62,464 bases of DNA from Lyngbya confervoides BDU141951. GTDB lineage: Bacteria; Cyanobacteriota; Cyanobacteriia; Thermosynechococcales; Thermosynechococcaceae. The notes below the pieces were generated by a model. It was not told the DNA's origin, did not search any database, and was given only the letters and a program-made list of their open reading frames with translations. Shown in pieces: positions 1 through 8,088 of the stretch. Every line of letters begins with the position of its first letter. Within the stretch, counting starts at the first letter, position 1. Position numbers and translations under genes: made by a program. Location: contig NZ_JTHE03000106.1 of the NCBI RefSeq assembly GCF_000817775.3, positions 1 through 62,464 of the forward strand, written 5' to 3'.

Positions 1-65
1 AGATTTGGGACGTTGGTTCGTCACCATTCCCTACCAAACAGCTTAATTGTGGGCTACTTTATTGA

Positions 66-1772
66 TTGGAAGTCCCTAAGCGAGTGAATCAAATCATTCA
101 GCAATTTACCAATGACTACAGCCAAAATACAATTGTGATCACTTGTCGCATTGCGGCAAAGGAATACACCTTTCAAGGGTTTAGAGTCGTTGAAGTCGCA
201 GATTTTGATGAACCACAGATTCGAATCTTTGTTGAAAAGTGGTTTCAGGTCAAGCAGAAGCCGCAAGAGATTGCACGGTCTTTTTTTGCAAAGCTGGAGG
301 AGAGTCAACCTGTCAAAGAGTTGGCAAATAGTCCTTTATTATTGACTTTGCTCTGCCTGATCTTTGAGGAGAAAGGAAAATTTCCAAGCAATCGCTCTGA
401 TCTATATGCCGAAGCAGTAGATTTACTCCTGAAGAAATGGGACAACAGCCGAGAAAAGGAACGAGACGAAATCTACAGGGGACTCTCTTCAAAACGGCGA
501 CAAGACCTGTTAGGAAAGCTGGCGCTAGAAACCTTTCGGAATGAGCGCTACTTTTTTAAGCGGCAAGAGGCAGAGGAGATTATCACAGACTCCATTGTCA
601 ACCTATCAGGGATAGATCCCAAGCCAGATAAACGTGATGTAGACAGCGCAACGGTACTGCGGTCGATTCAGGCACAGCACGGGCTACTGGTTGAGCGTTC
701 GGTGAATGTCTATTCCTATTCCCATTTGATATTTCACGAATACTTTACGGCTTACGAAATTATCGAGTCTCATCAATATGGAGTTATCGCGACGAATATC
801 TTTCAATCTCGCTGGCATGAAGTTTTTCGACTAGCAGTAGAGATGCTCCTCTCACGAAGGGAAGAACTTGATCCGTTCCTATTGCTCGTCAAAGGTAGCC
901 TAGAAAGAAAAATTGCTGGTAACGAGAATACCCAGACAATACTGCAATGGATTGCTCGACAGGCTGCTTGCTGTAAAAGTAGTTATAAAAAGGCAGCAAT
1001 TAGAGCTTTTTACTTCTGGTTATCACAGCTAAAGAGCTCAAGATGCCGTACTTATGCACTCCAATTATCTTTGGGGATTGATGAATGCTTAAAAGAACAA
1101 TTCTTGCCAAGTCACAGGGATTCTAAAAACTATAACCTCATGTTAGAATTATTGCTTAAGATCCTTTCAAATGGCTTTGGGAGCGAAACGTATAAAGCGT
1201 GTAACCTTGGGCAGATCCTTAATCTTGATCAAGCGTTATTTCTTTCCCAAAGAAACCTTTCTTTGCTGCGTTCTTCTTTATTTTGGCCTTTTGTCTGTCC
1301 TATCAACGCTTATCCTGACTACGATTTCGAAGTGATGCAAGATCTTCTATCAATCCGGGTTCGATTCGATAAGTTGGTCGATTCAATTGCTTATGCGATG
1401 GTTTGTGCGTCAGAATCTCAAGATCACGGCTTGCATACCATCCTTGAGCATTTGCAGAGAGAATTGCCTAAGATAGAAAATGATGACTATTTGGGATTCT
1501 TAGATTGGTGGACAGAGAATGGCGATCGCTGGACAGAACAACTCCAGGCAGCAATGATCCAACATCGCAACATCGGCCACGACTGGAACTTCACCGAAGC
1601 AGAGATCAAGCTACTAGAACAATATTTCAAAGCCAATCAGTTACTGGTGGACTGCCTCAACAGCGACTGTTCCGTCAGCCCCGAAGTCCGCCAGGAAATC
1701 GAAGATACACTACTCCTGCCGCAGAAGGAAATTAATCGCTACTATGCAGAACGCCAGCAGCGTAACGCCTAA
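66..1772 (+). CDS. NACHT-family NTPase, C-terminal part (5' truncated or decayed)
   Basis: C-terminal two thirds of a STAND/NACHT ATPase of the kind used in cyanobacterial conflict and signalling systems. The open frame starts at a TTG directly after an in-frame TGA (63-65). Its first residues, E-V-P-K-R-V, correspond to the end of the Walker B segment (family form D-G-L-D-E-V-P), so the Walker A and most of Walker B are absent. Sensor-like V-I-T-C-R lies at residues 24-28, the S-P-L-L-L-T-L-L-C helix near 88, the typical end-of-NACHT Y-S-H-L-I-F-H-E-Y-F near 218, and a C-terminal His/Cys helical segment near 500-550 that resembles the NACHT C-terminal NCH-type domain. The 65 bases upstream are closed in this frame and degenerate in the others, which suggests deletion and frameshift. 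An intact gene with a sequencing error remains possible. No ATPase function is expected from this reading frame. Confidence 0.75.
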   Translation: MEVPKRVNQIIQQFTNDYSQNTIVITCRIAAKEYTFQGFRVVEVADFDEPQIRIFVEKWFQVKQKPQEIARSFFAKLEESQPVKELANSPLLLTLLCLIFEEKGKFPSNRSDLYAEAVDLLLKKWDNSREKERDEIYRGLSSKRRQDLLGKLALETFRNERYFFKRQEAEEIITDSIVNLSGIDPKPDKRDVDSATVLRSIQAQHGLLVERSVNVYSYSHLIFHEYFTAYEIIESHQYGVIATNIFQSRWHEVFRLAVEMLLSRREELDPFLLLVKGSLERKIAGNENTQTILQWIARQAACCKSSYKKAAIRAFYFWLSQLKSSRCRTYALQLSLGIDECLKEQFLPSHRDSKNYNLMLELLLKILSNGFGSETYKACNLGQILNLDQALFLSQRNLSLLRSSLFWPFVCPINAYPDYDFEVMQDLLSIRVRFDKLVDSIAYAMVCASESQDHGLHTILEHLQRELPKIENDDYLGFLDWWTENGDRWTEQLQAAMIQHRNIGHDWNFTEAEIKLLEQYFKANQLLVDCLNSDCSVSPEVRQEIEDTLLLPQKEINRYYAERQQRNA

Positions 1773-1980
1773 CTCAAACAGGCTGCACAGGCGGATTCAA
1801 CCCCCTGAATCCAAGCAGCCAGGCGCTCAAAATCCAACAAATCTTCTCCAACTTTTCCAGCATCGGGAAAGAAAGCGGGAAAACTTGCATCTCCACCTCA
1901 GGCGAAATTTCCCCCAGCTTACGGCTCAAAAGCCGTCACACCAGAGCCTGCGCTCCTTCTAAGTTTCCTTTGGCGTCACC
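1769..1980 (-). pseudogene. Remnant of a DUF4351 (Rpn/transposase-like nuclease C-terminal) gene
   Basis: Reading the minus strand from about 1980 downwards gives a conserved tail recognisable as the DUF4351 domain found at the C-terminus of Rpn-type PD-(D/E)XK nuclease-like proteins in cyanobacteria. A Gly/Glu-rich stretch is followed by R-L-L-S-R-K-L-G-E-I-S-P-E and then, in another frame, G-E-D-L-L-D-F-E-R-L-A-A-W-I-Q. The path needs one in-frame TGA (near 1936) and one frameshift (near 1840-1860) to stay open. The final TAG (1769-1771) overlaps the TAA of the NACHT gene on the other strand. The N-terminal nuclease half is not recognisable upstream. This is a broken gene. Expression as a functional protein is unlikely. 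Confidence 0.6.
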
Positions 1981-2566
1981 CCTGACTTCGCCGCCGCAAC
2001 ATCTGCACTCATGTTTTCCACAATGAACTGCAGGTCTTATCGAAGGACAGAGAGGATTGAACCGGATCAGGACTCTCAATAGCGATACACTGGGGTTTCA
2101 ACAACGCAATCGGGTGCTTGACCACTCTCAAGGATTGGGTACAAGCGCTCCACTATAGCAGCCGCAAAAAACTGTTCTCTCCTGTCTCCGCATTTACCCG
2201 AGCGAGTACATCCTCCACCCAGTACCCTGGGTCATTGTGCTGAAGGGAATAGGTAACCCTTGCTTCAAAGAGAAACTCTGACCGATGACCGATGACGCTT
2301 CATGGGGGCGACCTTCTACTTCAGAGGAGGGAGAATCCGGTAAATTTATTGCACGCACCGACGTGATTCTCATGAAGGAGTCCTCCGGATGGCTGCACTG
2401 AAGATAGAGGGTTCGTTGATTTTGGGTCAGGCCATCGCTTAGAGTCGCTTTGAAAAGTCTCTTCAGCCCAGGAGAACAGGATCAGCTAAAAGAGGTTTCC
2501 CAGGTCGGAAAATATAGAAACCCAACAGAAATTCAGGTGTTTTTCCATTTCATGTGCTATTTGGGA
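1981..2566. other. Non-coding debris between NACHT remnant and lipid kinase gene
   Basis: About 590 bp without a credible gene. Bases next to 1981 may continue the decayed DUF4351 gene (a short open stretch on the minus strand around 1990-2040), but no domain can be recognised. No tRNA, strong terminator or long repeat is evident. A short duplication of the pattern ACCGATG occurs near 2281-2292. Confidence 0.4.
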
Positions 2567-3880
2567 TCAAAGTATTGAATGATCATCGGCCTCTTGTTCT
2601 GGATCCATCTGCATAGATTGTGGAACCAGAACCGCCAGTCCTTGGGGAATACACTCAACCTCGATGGGTGTGGTTCCCAACATCTCGCCATCCACCACCA
2701 CCTTTTGGGGGGGAGAGGTGGTCACCTTAACCCGTCGCGTTTGGAGGTTAATAATATCCTCTCGACTAGTGGGCGTCCTCAGAAGAGCTGCACCTACCAG
2801 ATTGACCATGGCCCCTAGAGCTTCTAAATCCGACTGGGGCGCGGCGACGGTGATATCCAGCAGCCCGTCGGTGGCATTGACCGTTCCTCCCCCTTGCGCC
2901 ATGACGGAGGTGGGAGGAGCCGCATTGGCGATGGTTACAGCTCCTGCATTGAACTGTTTGACAACCCCTTCAATTTCGATTTCTGTTTCAAACAGTTCCT
3001 GAGCATTAAACTGGCGAATGCCCTCCATGATGTAGGCCAGAGCGCCCCAGCGATCCTTGGCCTCCCGGTTTGCACGCTCGACCACCTCTGCCTCCAGGCC
3101 AATGCCTGCCAGCAAGATCATGGGCTGCCCGTTGCACCGCGCTACGTCCACCACTGCCGTTTTTCCCTCAACAATAATCCGACAGGCATTGCGAAGCTGC
3201 ATAAAGCCCCCAGTAATACCCAGGGCTGCGGCAAAGGCATTGGCTGTGCCCCGAGGAATAATCCCCAAAGGAATCTGCGATCCCATGAGCGCCCCAGCCA
3301 CGGCTGAAACGGTGCCATCGCCCCCCGCCGCAATCACCAAGTCGGCTTGGCTAGCGATCGCCGCCTGGACCAGTTCCGCTGGATGGGTATCGGGGCTGGT
3401 TTTGTGAACATGGAGCGTCATGGCTGACCCCAGCACCGATTGAATCAGCTTGAGATCGGCAACAGCATCACTTTGACCAGAGACGGGATTAAAAATGAGA
3501 TGGGCCACCCGCGATCGCCGTAACTGGTCCAAGATCGCGGCAATGGTGCTGGGATTCAGACCCAAGGGCACGTCATACAGTACACACAGGCGCTGCAGCG
3601 TTTGCAGTTCACTCTGCTGCCCCAGGGTCTCCGGGTCAGCCAGATAGAGCACTGCCACCACTTCTTGCTGGGCTACTCGGGCAGCAATTTGAGTAATGCC
3701 GCCGCGATGCAGAGCTAGTAGCGCCTGGGGAGCCAGGGTTGTGGTGCGCGCAATTTCCTGAGCCGTCGCCTCGGGGGCAATGAGAGGATAGCGACAGAGC
3801 ACCGACTGGTGCGCTTGAACAATTTGCCTTAGCTGTTCCTGCTGCCCATCCTGGGCAATGATTGCTACTTGTGTGGCCAT
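2567..3880 (-). CDS. Methylglyoxal-synthase-like domain fused to a YegS-type lipid kinase
   Basis: 437 residues, two domains. Residues 1-115 align along their length with methylglyoxal synthase (MgsA), including the D-V-P-L-x-x-N-P-S-T end. Residues 124-437 form a diacylglycerol-kinase-like catalytic domain with L-I-F-N-P-V-S-G (128-135), the nucleotide loop G-G-D-G-T (186-190) and P-R-G-T-A-N-A-F. The kinase half should phosphorylate a lipid such as diacylglycerol or a related diol using ATP at the membrane surface. In the MgsA half the catalytic Asp of the GGDQQ motif is replaced (G-G-I-T-Q, Ile62) and the H-D near the start is Q-D, so methylglyoxal synthesis is doubtful and a phosphate-sensing or regulatory role is more likely. 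This fusion recurs in cyanobacteria. The 5' end overlaps the MscS gene by 16 bp, so the two are probably cotranscribed. Confidence 0.85.
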   Translation of the reverse strand: MATQVAIIAQDGQQEQLRQIVQAHQSVLCRYPLIAPEATAQEIARTTTLAPQALLALHRGGITQIAARVAQQEVVAVLYLADPETLGQQSELQTLQRLCVLYDVPLGLNPSTIAAILDQLRRSRVAHLIFNPVSGQSDAVADLKLIQSVLGSAMTLHVHKTSPDTHPAELVQAAIASQADLVIAAGGDGTVSAVAGALMGSQIPLGIIPRGTANAFAAALGITGGFMQLRNACRIIVEGKTAVVDVARCNGQPMILLAGIGLEAEVVERANREAKDRWGALAYIMEGIRQFNAQELFETEIEIEGVVKQFNAGAVTIANAAPPTSVMAQGGGTVNATDGLLDITVAAPQSDLEALGAMVNLVGAALLRTPTSREDIINLQTRRVKVTTSPPQKVVVDGEMLGTTPIEVECIPQGLAVLVPQSMQMDPEQEADDHSIL

Positions 3881-5658
3881 GACCGATGCTCCAGATGATT
3901 CTCAAACCAGATTGACCGCTGCGGAAAGGGAATGGAGATTCCCACCTTGTCAAAGGCATACTTGAGCCGCCGCCGGAACTCTCGGCTTACGTCCCACTGC
4001 CGCAAGGGAGAGGTTTTAATCCAAAGGCGAATTGTAACGCTATTTTCCCCGAATGCATCCACACCGAGCACCTGCGGCGGTTCTAAAATATCCTCTTGCC
4101 ATTGTGGGTCGCGGGTCATCTCCGTTGCCGTAGCGCGAATGACCTCAATGGCCTGGTCCAGATCTGTGTGGTAGGCAATTTCAATCCCCAGATTGGCCCG
4201 CGACCACTGGTTAGAGTGGTTTTTGACCATTTCAATGCTGCCATTGGGCAGGGTAATGAGATCACCGTCCTGGCTGCGAAGCTGGGTAATTCTTAGGTTC
4301 ATCGTTTCTACGGCTCCGCTCACCTGATTAATGGTGACCACGTCTCCCACCCCAAATTGATCTTCCCAAATTAAAAATAATCCATTCAGGACATCCTTAA
4401 TCAAATTCTGAGATCCAAAGGAAATGGCTAACCCCAAGATGCCAGCCCCGGCCAGCACCGGGCCAAGATCCAGACCAAATAGCGTGAGCATCAGGAGAAT
4501 CCCCCCCAGGGTTAGCCCAAACACACAAATGCTCTTGACGTAGCCGGAGAGCGTTTGCAGGCGCAGTAAACTGCGAACGGGGCGATGATGGGAAAGCTGC
4601 TGCCCCGCCTGGATCAACCCAAAGGCATAGTCCGTGGCCAGAAAGCTGAGCCGAATCAACAGGTAAGTGCCAAATAGACTCAGCACCACGGCGAGGGCCT
4701 TTTGTAAGATGCGTGCCAGAACGTAGGACTGAAACCAGCGGGTTTGGGGAAAAAAGGAAAGAATTAAGGCGATCGCCCCAAACCACAAACAGAGGAGGCT
4801 GATCTGAAGCAGCTTGCTGCCAATATCGTAGCGGAAGCGAATCCGGTTTTTGCGATCTTCAAACGCTTGCTGCGCCTGTGCTTGAGCAATGGCCTCCTCC
4901 CGTTCCGTTGGGGACAGATTCGCCGCGATTTCTGTCTGTGTAAGGGCCACTTGCTCCAATTGATCGAGGACTGCCTGACGATGCTGCCGCAGGCGGTGCT
5001 GACCGATCCGTAGCCCCAGGGTCATCAAAATCATCGCGACGACGATGGCCAGAGACTGCACAAGATGCCGTTGAACATAGGCTGGCTGTCGCTGATCATA
5101 ATAGCGATCGAGGGCAGTCTTCACTTCGTTCACAATGTACTGGGCATGCTCTTCAATGTTGGAGGTGCCATAGAGTTCTGCATCGGTGCGATTGACCGTC
5201 ATAAGATACTGGCCGTTGACCCGAAGGATCTGAGGAACGGATTCCCCTTCCAGGCTTGAATCCACAGCGGTTGAAGTGATCCTGAGGTTGGCCGGATCGA
5301 GGTTTTTCTGAGCGATCGCCCTGAGTTGCCGACGCACGTTCTTGGCCCGCTCTCGAATGGGGGAGATGCGCGATCGTGTGGTTTGATCCTCCGTGTCTAG
5401 GCGAGCGGCGGTAATGGAAAAGATCGGATAGCCATCTAAATAAATGGGGGCCACCTCCAGGTTCTCCAACTCTGGCACAGCGGGTTGCAGTGCCGGAGAG
5501 ACTGGGGACTGCAAAAATGGTCGTTGCGCCAGACTGGGTCCCCCCAGGAACAGGAGGAGTCCCACCAGAAGGAGTCCGACCCGGACCCCAACGGCGACTC
5601 TGTACCGGGAGAAAGACAGGATGAACCTTCGAGAAATAATCGGGGATAATAACGGCAT
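3865..5658 (-). CDS. MscS-family mechanosensitive channel with extended N-terminal domain
   Basis: 597 residues. A hydrophobic N-terminal segment at about 25-44 ending in L-A-Q looks like a signal peptide. A soluble presumably periplasmic domain follows (about 45-200). Membrane segments lie near 202-218, 283-303, 320-340 and 372-396. The pore-lining helix at about 400-430 carries the Gly/Ala pattern G-A-G-I-L-G-L-A-I-S-F-G and then N-L-I-K-D-V-L-N-G, and the beta domain F-G-V-G-D-V-V follows. This is the PF00924 core. The channel should open under membrane tension during hypo-osmotic shock and release solutes. It is longer than E. coli MscS (286 residues) and resembles YbdG/YnaI-like or plant-type members with extra helices. 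It is the upstream gene of an overlapping pair with the lipid kinase fusion. Confidence 0.9.
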   Translation of the reverse strand: MPLLSPIISRRFILSFSRYRVAVGVRVGLLLVGLLLFLGGPSLAQRPFLQSPVSPALQPAVPELENLEVAPIYLDGYPIFSITAARLDTEDQTTRSRISPIRERAKNVRRQLRAIAQKNLDPANLRITSTAVDSSLEGESVPQILRVNGQYLMTVNRTDAELYGTSNIEEHAQYIVNEVKTALDRYYDQRQPAYVQRHLVQSLAIVVAMILMTLGLRIGQHRLRQHRQAVLDQLEQVALTQTEIAANLSPTEREEAIAQAQAQQAFEDRKNRIRFRYDIGSKLLQISLLCLWFGAIALILSFFPQTRWFQSYVLARILQKALAVVLSLFGTYLLIRLSFLATDYAFGLIQAGQQLSHHRPVRSLLRLQTLSGYVKSICVFGLTLGGILLMLTLFGLDLGPVLAGAGILGLAISFGSQNLIKDVLNGLFLIWEDQFGVGDVVTINQVSGAVETMNLRITQLRSQDGDLITLPNGSIEMVKNHSNQWSRANLGIEIAYHTDLDQAIEVIRATATEMTRDPQWQEDILEPPQVLGVDAFGENSVTIRLWIKTSPLRQWDVSREFRRRLKYAFDKVGISIPFPQRSIWFENHLEHRSWPHK

Positions 5659-5817
5659 GCCTGTTGCGAAATGGATTGAGTGTCGCTGCCAAAAGTCGTT
5701 CCTATGTTAACGAACCGCCCCAGCAGAGGCCGCTTGACGCCCTTACGGAGGATGCCATGGTTATTGTTAAGCCTCTGAGGGACCCTTGCCTCCCCCAGGG
5801 CCGGCCAGCAAGTGATT

Positions 5818-5824
5818 GAAGGAG
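5818..5824 (+). promoter_or_regulatory. Ribosome binding site deciding the deaminase start
   Basis: The purine-rich AAGGAGA lies six bases before the ATG at 5831 and overlaps the alternative upstream TTG codon. It therefore supports translation from the ATG. Confidence 0.6.
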
Positions 5825-5830
5825 ATCTCC

Positions 5831-6295
5831 ATGGACTGGTTTATGCAAGCCGCGATCGCCGAGGCCCAAAAGGGTCAGCAGGGGGGCGGGATTCCCATTG
5901 GCTCGGTGCTGGTCAAAAATAACGCCATTATAGGCCGCGGCCATAATCAGAGGGTTCAGCAAAATAGCGCCATTCATCATGCAGAAATGAATGCCCTGGA
6001 ATCCATCGGACGCCAGAGCGCCGCCTTTTACCGGGATGTCACTCTTTACACCACCCTCTCTCCTTGCAGTATGTGTACCGGCGCCATTCTGCTGTACAAA
6101 ATCCCCCGCGTGGTCATCGGTGAAAACTACACCTTTCAAGGGGAAGAAGCCCTGCTTCAGCAGCGAGGCGTTCAGGTGGAGGTCCTCAATGACCCTGCCT
6201 GTATTCAGCTCATGGCTGCGTTTATCCAATCCAGTCCGCAGATCTGGTTTGAAGATATTGGCACCCTTGAGTCTGGATCCGAGCTACCAGGATAA
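5831..6295 (+). CDS. Cytosine deaminase, yeast Fcy1-like (zinc-dependent CDA fold)
   Basis: 154 residues from the ATG at 5831. That start follows A-G-G-A-G-A at 5818-5824 with good spacing, so it is preferred to the in-frame TTG at 5816. Zinc ligands are His50 in H-A-E and Cys79/Cys82 in P-C-S-M-C; Glu52 is the proton shuttle. Similarity to yeast cytosine deaminase Fcy1 runs over the whole chain, including P-I-G near the start, L-Y-T-T-L-S-P-C and the C-terminal W-F-E-D-I-G that caps the active site. The likely reaction is hydrolytic deamination of cytosine to uracil in pyrimidine salvage. TadA and guanine deaminase are less likely because of the Fcy1-type C-terminus. The gene is monocistronic, divergent from the MscS gene and convergent with the phosphatase gene. 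Confidence 0.85.
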   Translation: MDWFMQAAIAEAQKGQQGGGIPIGSVLVKNNAIIGRGHNQRVQQNSAIHHAEMNALESIGRQSAAFYRDVTLYTTLSPCSMCTGAILLYKIPRVVIGENYTFQGEEALLQQRGVQVEVLNDPACIQLMAAFIQSSPQIWFEDIGTLESGSELPG

Positions 6296-6296
6296 T

Positions 6297-6323
6297 CCAG
6301 ACCTTGGCAACGATACAGTCTGG
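6297..6323. terminator. Weak hairpin between convergent genes
   Basis: A perfect 6-bp stem (CCAGAC/GTCTGG) with a 15-base loop lies two bases after the deaminase stop codon and before the stop of the convergent phosphatase gene. There is no T-run, so a terminator role is tentative. Confidence 0.25.
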
Positions 6324-6346
6324 AGGAGACCGCCTTTTGCTAGGCT

Positions 6347-6973
6347 CTAAACCCGTAAATCTTCAGGTAAATGGGCACGATCGCCGAGGCGCTGCAGCAT
6401 GGGGCCGTAAAGGTCAAACTTAATCACGCTGACGGAGCTGACGGGCATCTCAATGCGATCGCGGTAGCGGCCCAAGTCAAGGCCCAGCAAACTACAGAGC
6501 AAAATGCGAATTGTGGACTTGTGGGAAATCAGTAAAACATTGCCAGACTCGTGCCGATCTTCAATTTCGGCAATCACCAAGGAGGCCCGGCTGGCCACTT
6601 GGACGGCTGTTTCGCCCTCTGGCGGAGCATTCCAGGCTGGTTCGGTGAGCCAGCACACATACTCCTGCAGGTAGTCACGCTGGACCCGGTCTCGATTCTG
6701 GCCTTCCCACAGGCCAAAGTTCATCTCCTGAATTCCCTCACGCAGCTGGGGCTCTAATCCCGTGGCCTTACAAATGGGCTGAGCCGTTTGGCGGGTACGC
6801 AGTAAGGGACTCACGTAAATAGCGGCCCAGTTCATCCCCTGGTAAGCGTTCGCAAAGGCCTCTGCCATTTTTTCTCCTCGCTCCGTCAGGGCAGGGTCTG
6901 TGGTTCCACAAAAGGCATCATCTTGGCTGTGGGTCGTTTCGCCATGGCGCAGAAAGTACAGGTTTAAACTCAT
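6347..6973 (-). CDS. Histidine phosphatase family protein (phosphoglycerate-mutase-like)
   Basis: 208 residues with the branch signature L-R-H-G-E at 8-12 (His10 would be the phosphorylated nucleophile), the partner Arg in L-L-R-T-R-Q-T-A, an acidic E-M-N-F-G-L-W-E-G segment, and the second catalytic His in I-S-H-K-S-T. This is a phosphohydrolase-type member (PF00300). Cyanobacterial relatives include metal-independent phosphoserine phosphatases and alpha-ribazole phosphatase-like proteins. The substrate cannot be assigned from sequence. The gene ends close to the convergent cytosine deaminase gene. No clear Shine-Dalgarno sequence precedes the ATG, which is common in this phylum. Confidence 0.85.
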   Translation of the reverse strand: MSLNLYFLRHGETTHSQDDAFCGTTDPALTERGEKMAEAFANAYQGMNWAAIYVSPLLRTRQTAQPICKATGLEPQLREGIQEMNFGLWEGQNRDRVQRDYLQEYVCWLTEPAWNAPPEGETAVQVASRASLVIAEIEDRHESGNVLLISHKSTIRILLCSLLGLDLGRYRDRIEMPVSSVSVIKFDLYGPMLQRLGDRAHLPEDLRV

Positions 6974-7197
6974 GGGAATTAACGTTGGGAACTAACGTGG
7001 GTATTGGAGTAGGAAGGGAACAGTCCTGGCCCCCCAGTCTCTTTGAGAGGCAGCGGCTTGGCCAGACTTTTTCAGGGTAATCTTGAATCTCACACTTGGA
7101 CCAACATTCCCTGACTAGCCCTCCAGCACACTTCAATCCATTGAGGAGGAGCCCCCAGTGTTCAGGGCGCTCCACGGCGGCACTGGGGATCGGCGGC

Positions 7198-7920
7198 TTA
7201 GGATAGTGCGCGGATTAAAACGGTCATGGCTGCCGCCCCGGAGAGGCCCAGGATAAAGGGGCGAACGCTGGTTTTACTCATTCGCGCCGCCAGGGATCCA
7301 GAAAGGGCAAAGCCCAGGGCAATACCCGGCATCAGAACGCCAGCTAGCTTAATTTCCAGCCATCCGAACCGGCCCACCCTGGAGAGCACCAACAGCGACA
7401 AAAGGGATCCAACCCCAAAAAATCCCGCCAGCGTTCCGCGAAGCTGTAGCCCGTGGGATCGCTGGTACAGCAGGGCGATGGGAGGGCCGCCAATGCCTGA
7501 AATCGTGCCCATGAAGCCAGAGGCGGCCCCGGCAAGCACTGCTCGCGGGCGCGTAGGAGGGAGGGATCGCCCCCAGGCGCTCAGGGCCACCGCCACCAGG
7601 ACTAAAACGGCAAAAATTAGATCAAAAATCCCTTGAGAGGCCACGGACAGCATAAGGGCCGCGGGAGCCATTCCCAACAATCGGCCCGAGAGGGCAAACT
7701 TGAGGCTGTGGAAATCGATGCCCTGGCGATCGCGGTAGCCCATCAGCACGGTTAAGAGAACCCCTGCGGTCATCAGAGGGGCAGGAACTAAGCGCGGATC
7801 AATGAGCAGGAGCAGGGGCGCAGCCACCAGTCCCAGGCCAAAGCCCACCGCAGACTGCACCGTTGCCCCAACGGTCACAATGGCAATTGCGAGGAGAACT
7901 TCGCTGGGGGAAAGGGGCAC
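7198..7920 (-). CDS. TSUP (TauE/SafE) family membrane transporter
   Basis: About 240 residues from a GTG at 7918-7920. The frame is open further upstream to 8094 but that extension is Arg/Pro-rich and unlike the family. Seven or eight hydrophobic helices are visible, beginning with S-P-S-E-V-L-L-A-I-A-I-V-T-V-G-A-T-V-Q-S-A-V-G-F-G. The Gly/Pro-rich repeats (G-F-G-L-G-L-V-A-A-P and later G-F-M-G-T-I-S-G-I-G-G-P-P-I) are the two-fold signature of PF01925. Members export or import sulfur-containing anions such as sulfite, sulfoacetate or thiosulfate. The substrate is unknown here. It is divergent from a cysteine desulfurase gene, so a sulfur-related role is plausible but only an inference. Confidence 0.85.
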   Translation of the reverse strand: MPLSPSEVLLAIAIVTVGATVQSAVGFGLGLVAAPLLLLIDPRLVPAPLMTAGVLLTVLMGYRDRQGIDFHSLKFALSGRLLGMAPAALMLSVASQGIFDLIFAVLVLVAVALSAWGRSLPPTRPRAVLAGAASGFMGTISGIGGPPIALLYQRSHGLQLRGTLAGFFGVGSLLSLLVLSRVGRFGWLEIKLAGVLMPGIALGFALSGSLAARMSKTSVRPFILGLSGAAAMTVLIRALS

Positions 7921-8088
7921 GGGTAGACAAAAGAAATCGCTCTTCCAGTTTAAGGGAATGTTCCTGGCCTGGGGGGAACGCAGGCACAAGAGACACCCTA
8001 AATGGTTCACAGGCCCAGGGCAGCCCCTAAAATTGAAAGGGTAGCCCCCTTTAGTCTTTCTCAGCTTGCTCCCTCTGCACCCAGGCCT

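Noticed and set aside
6918-7175. 85-codon minus-strand frame between the phosphatase and transporter genes
   Set aside because: It overlaps the phosphatase gene start in another frame and shows no protein-like pattern or ribosome binding site.
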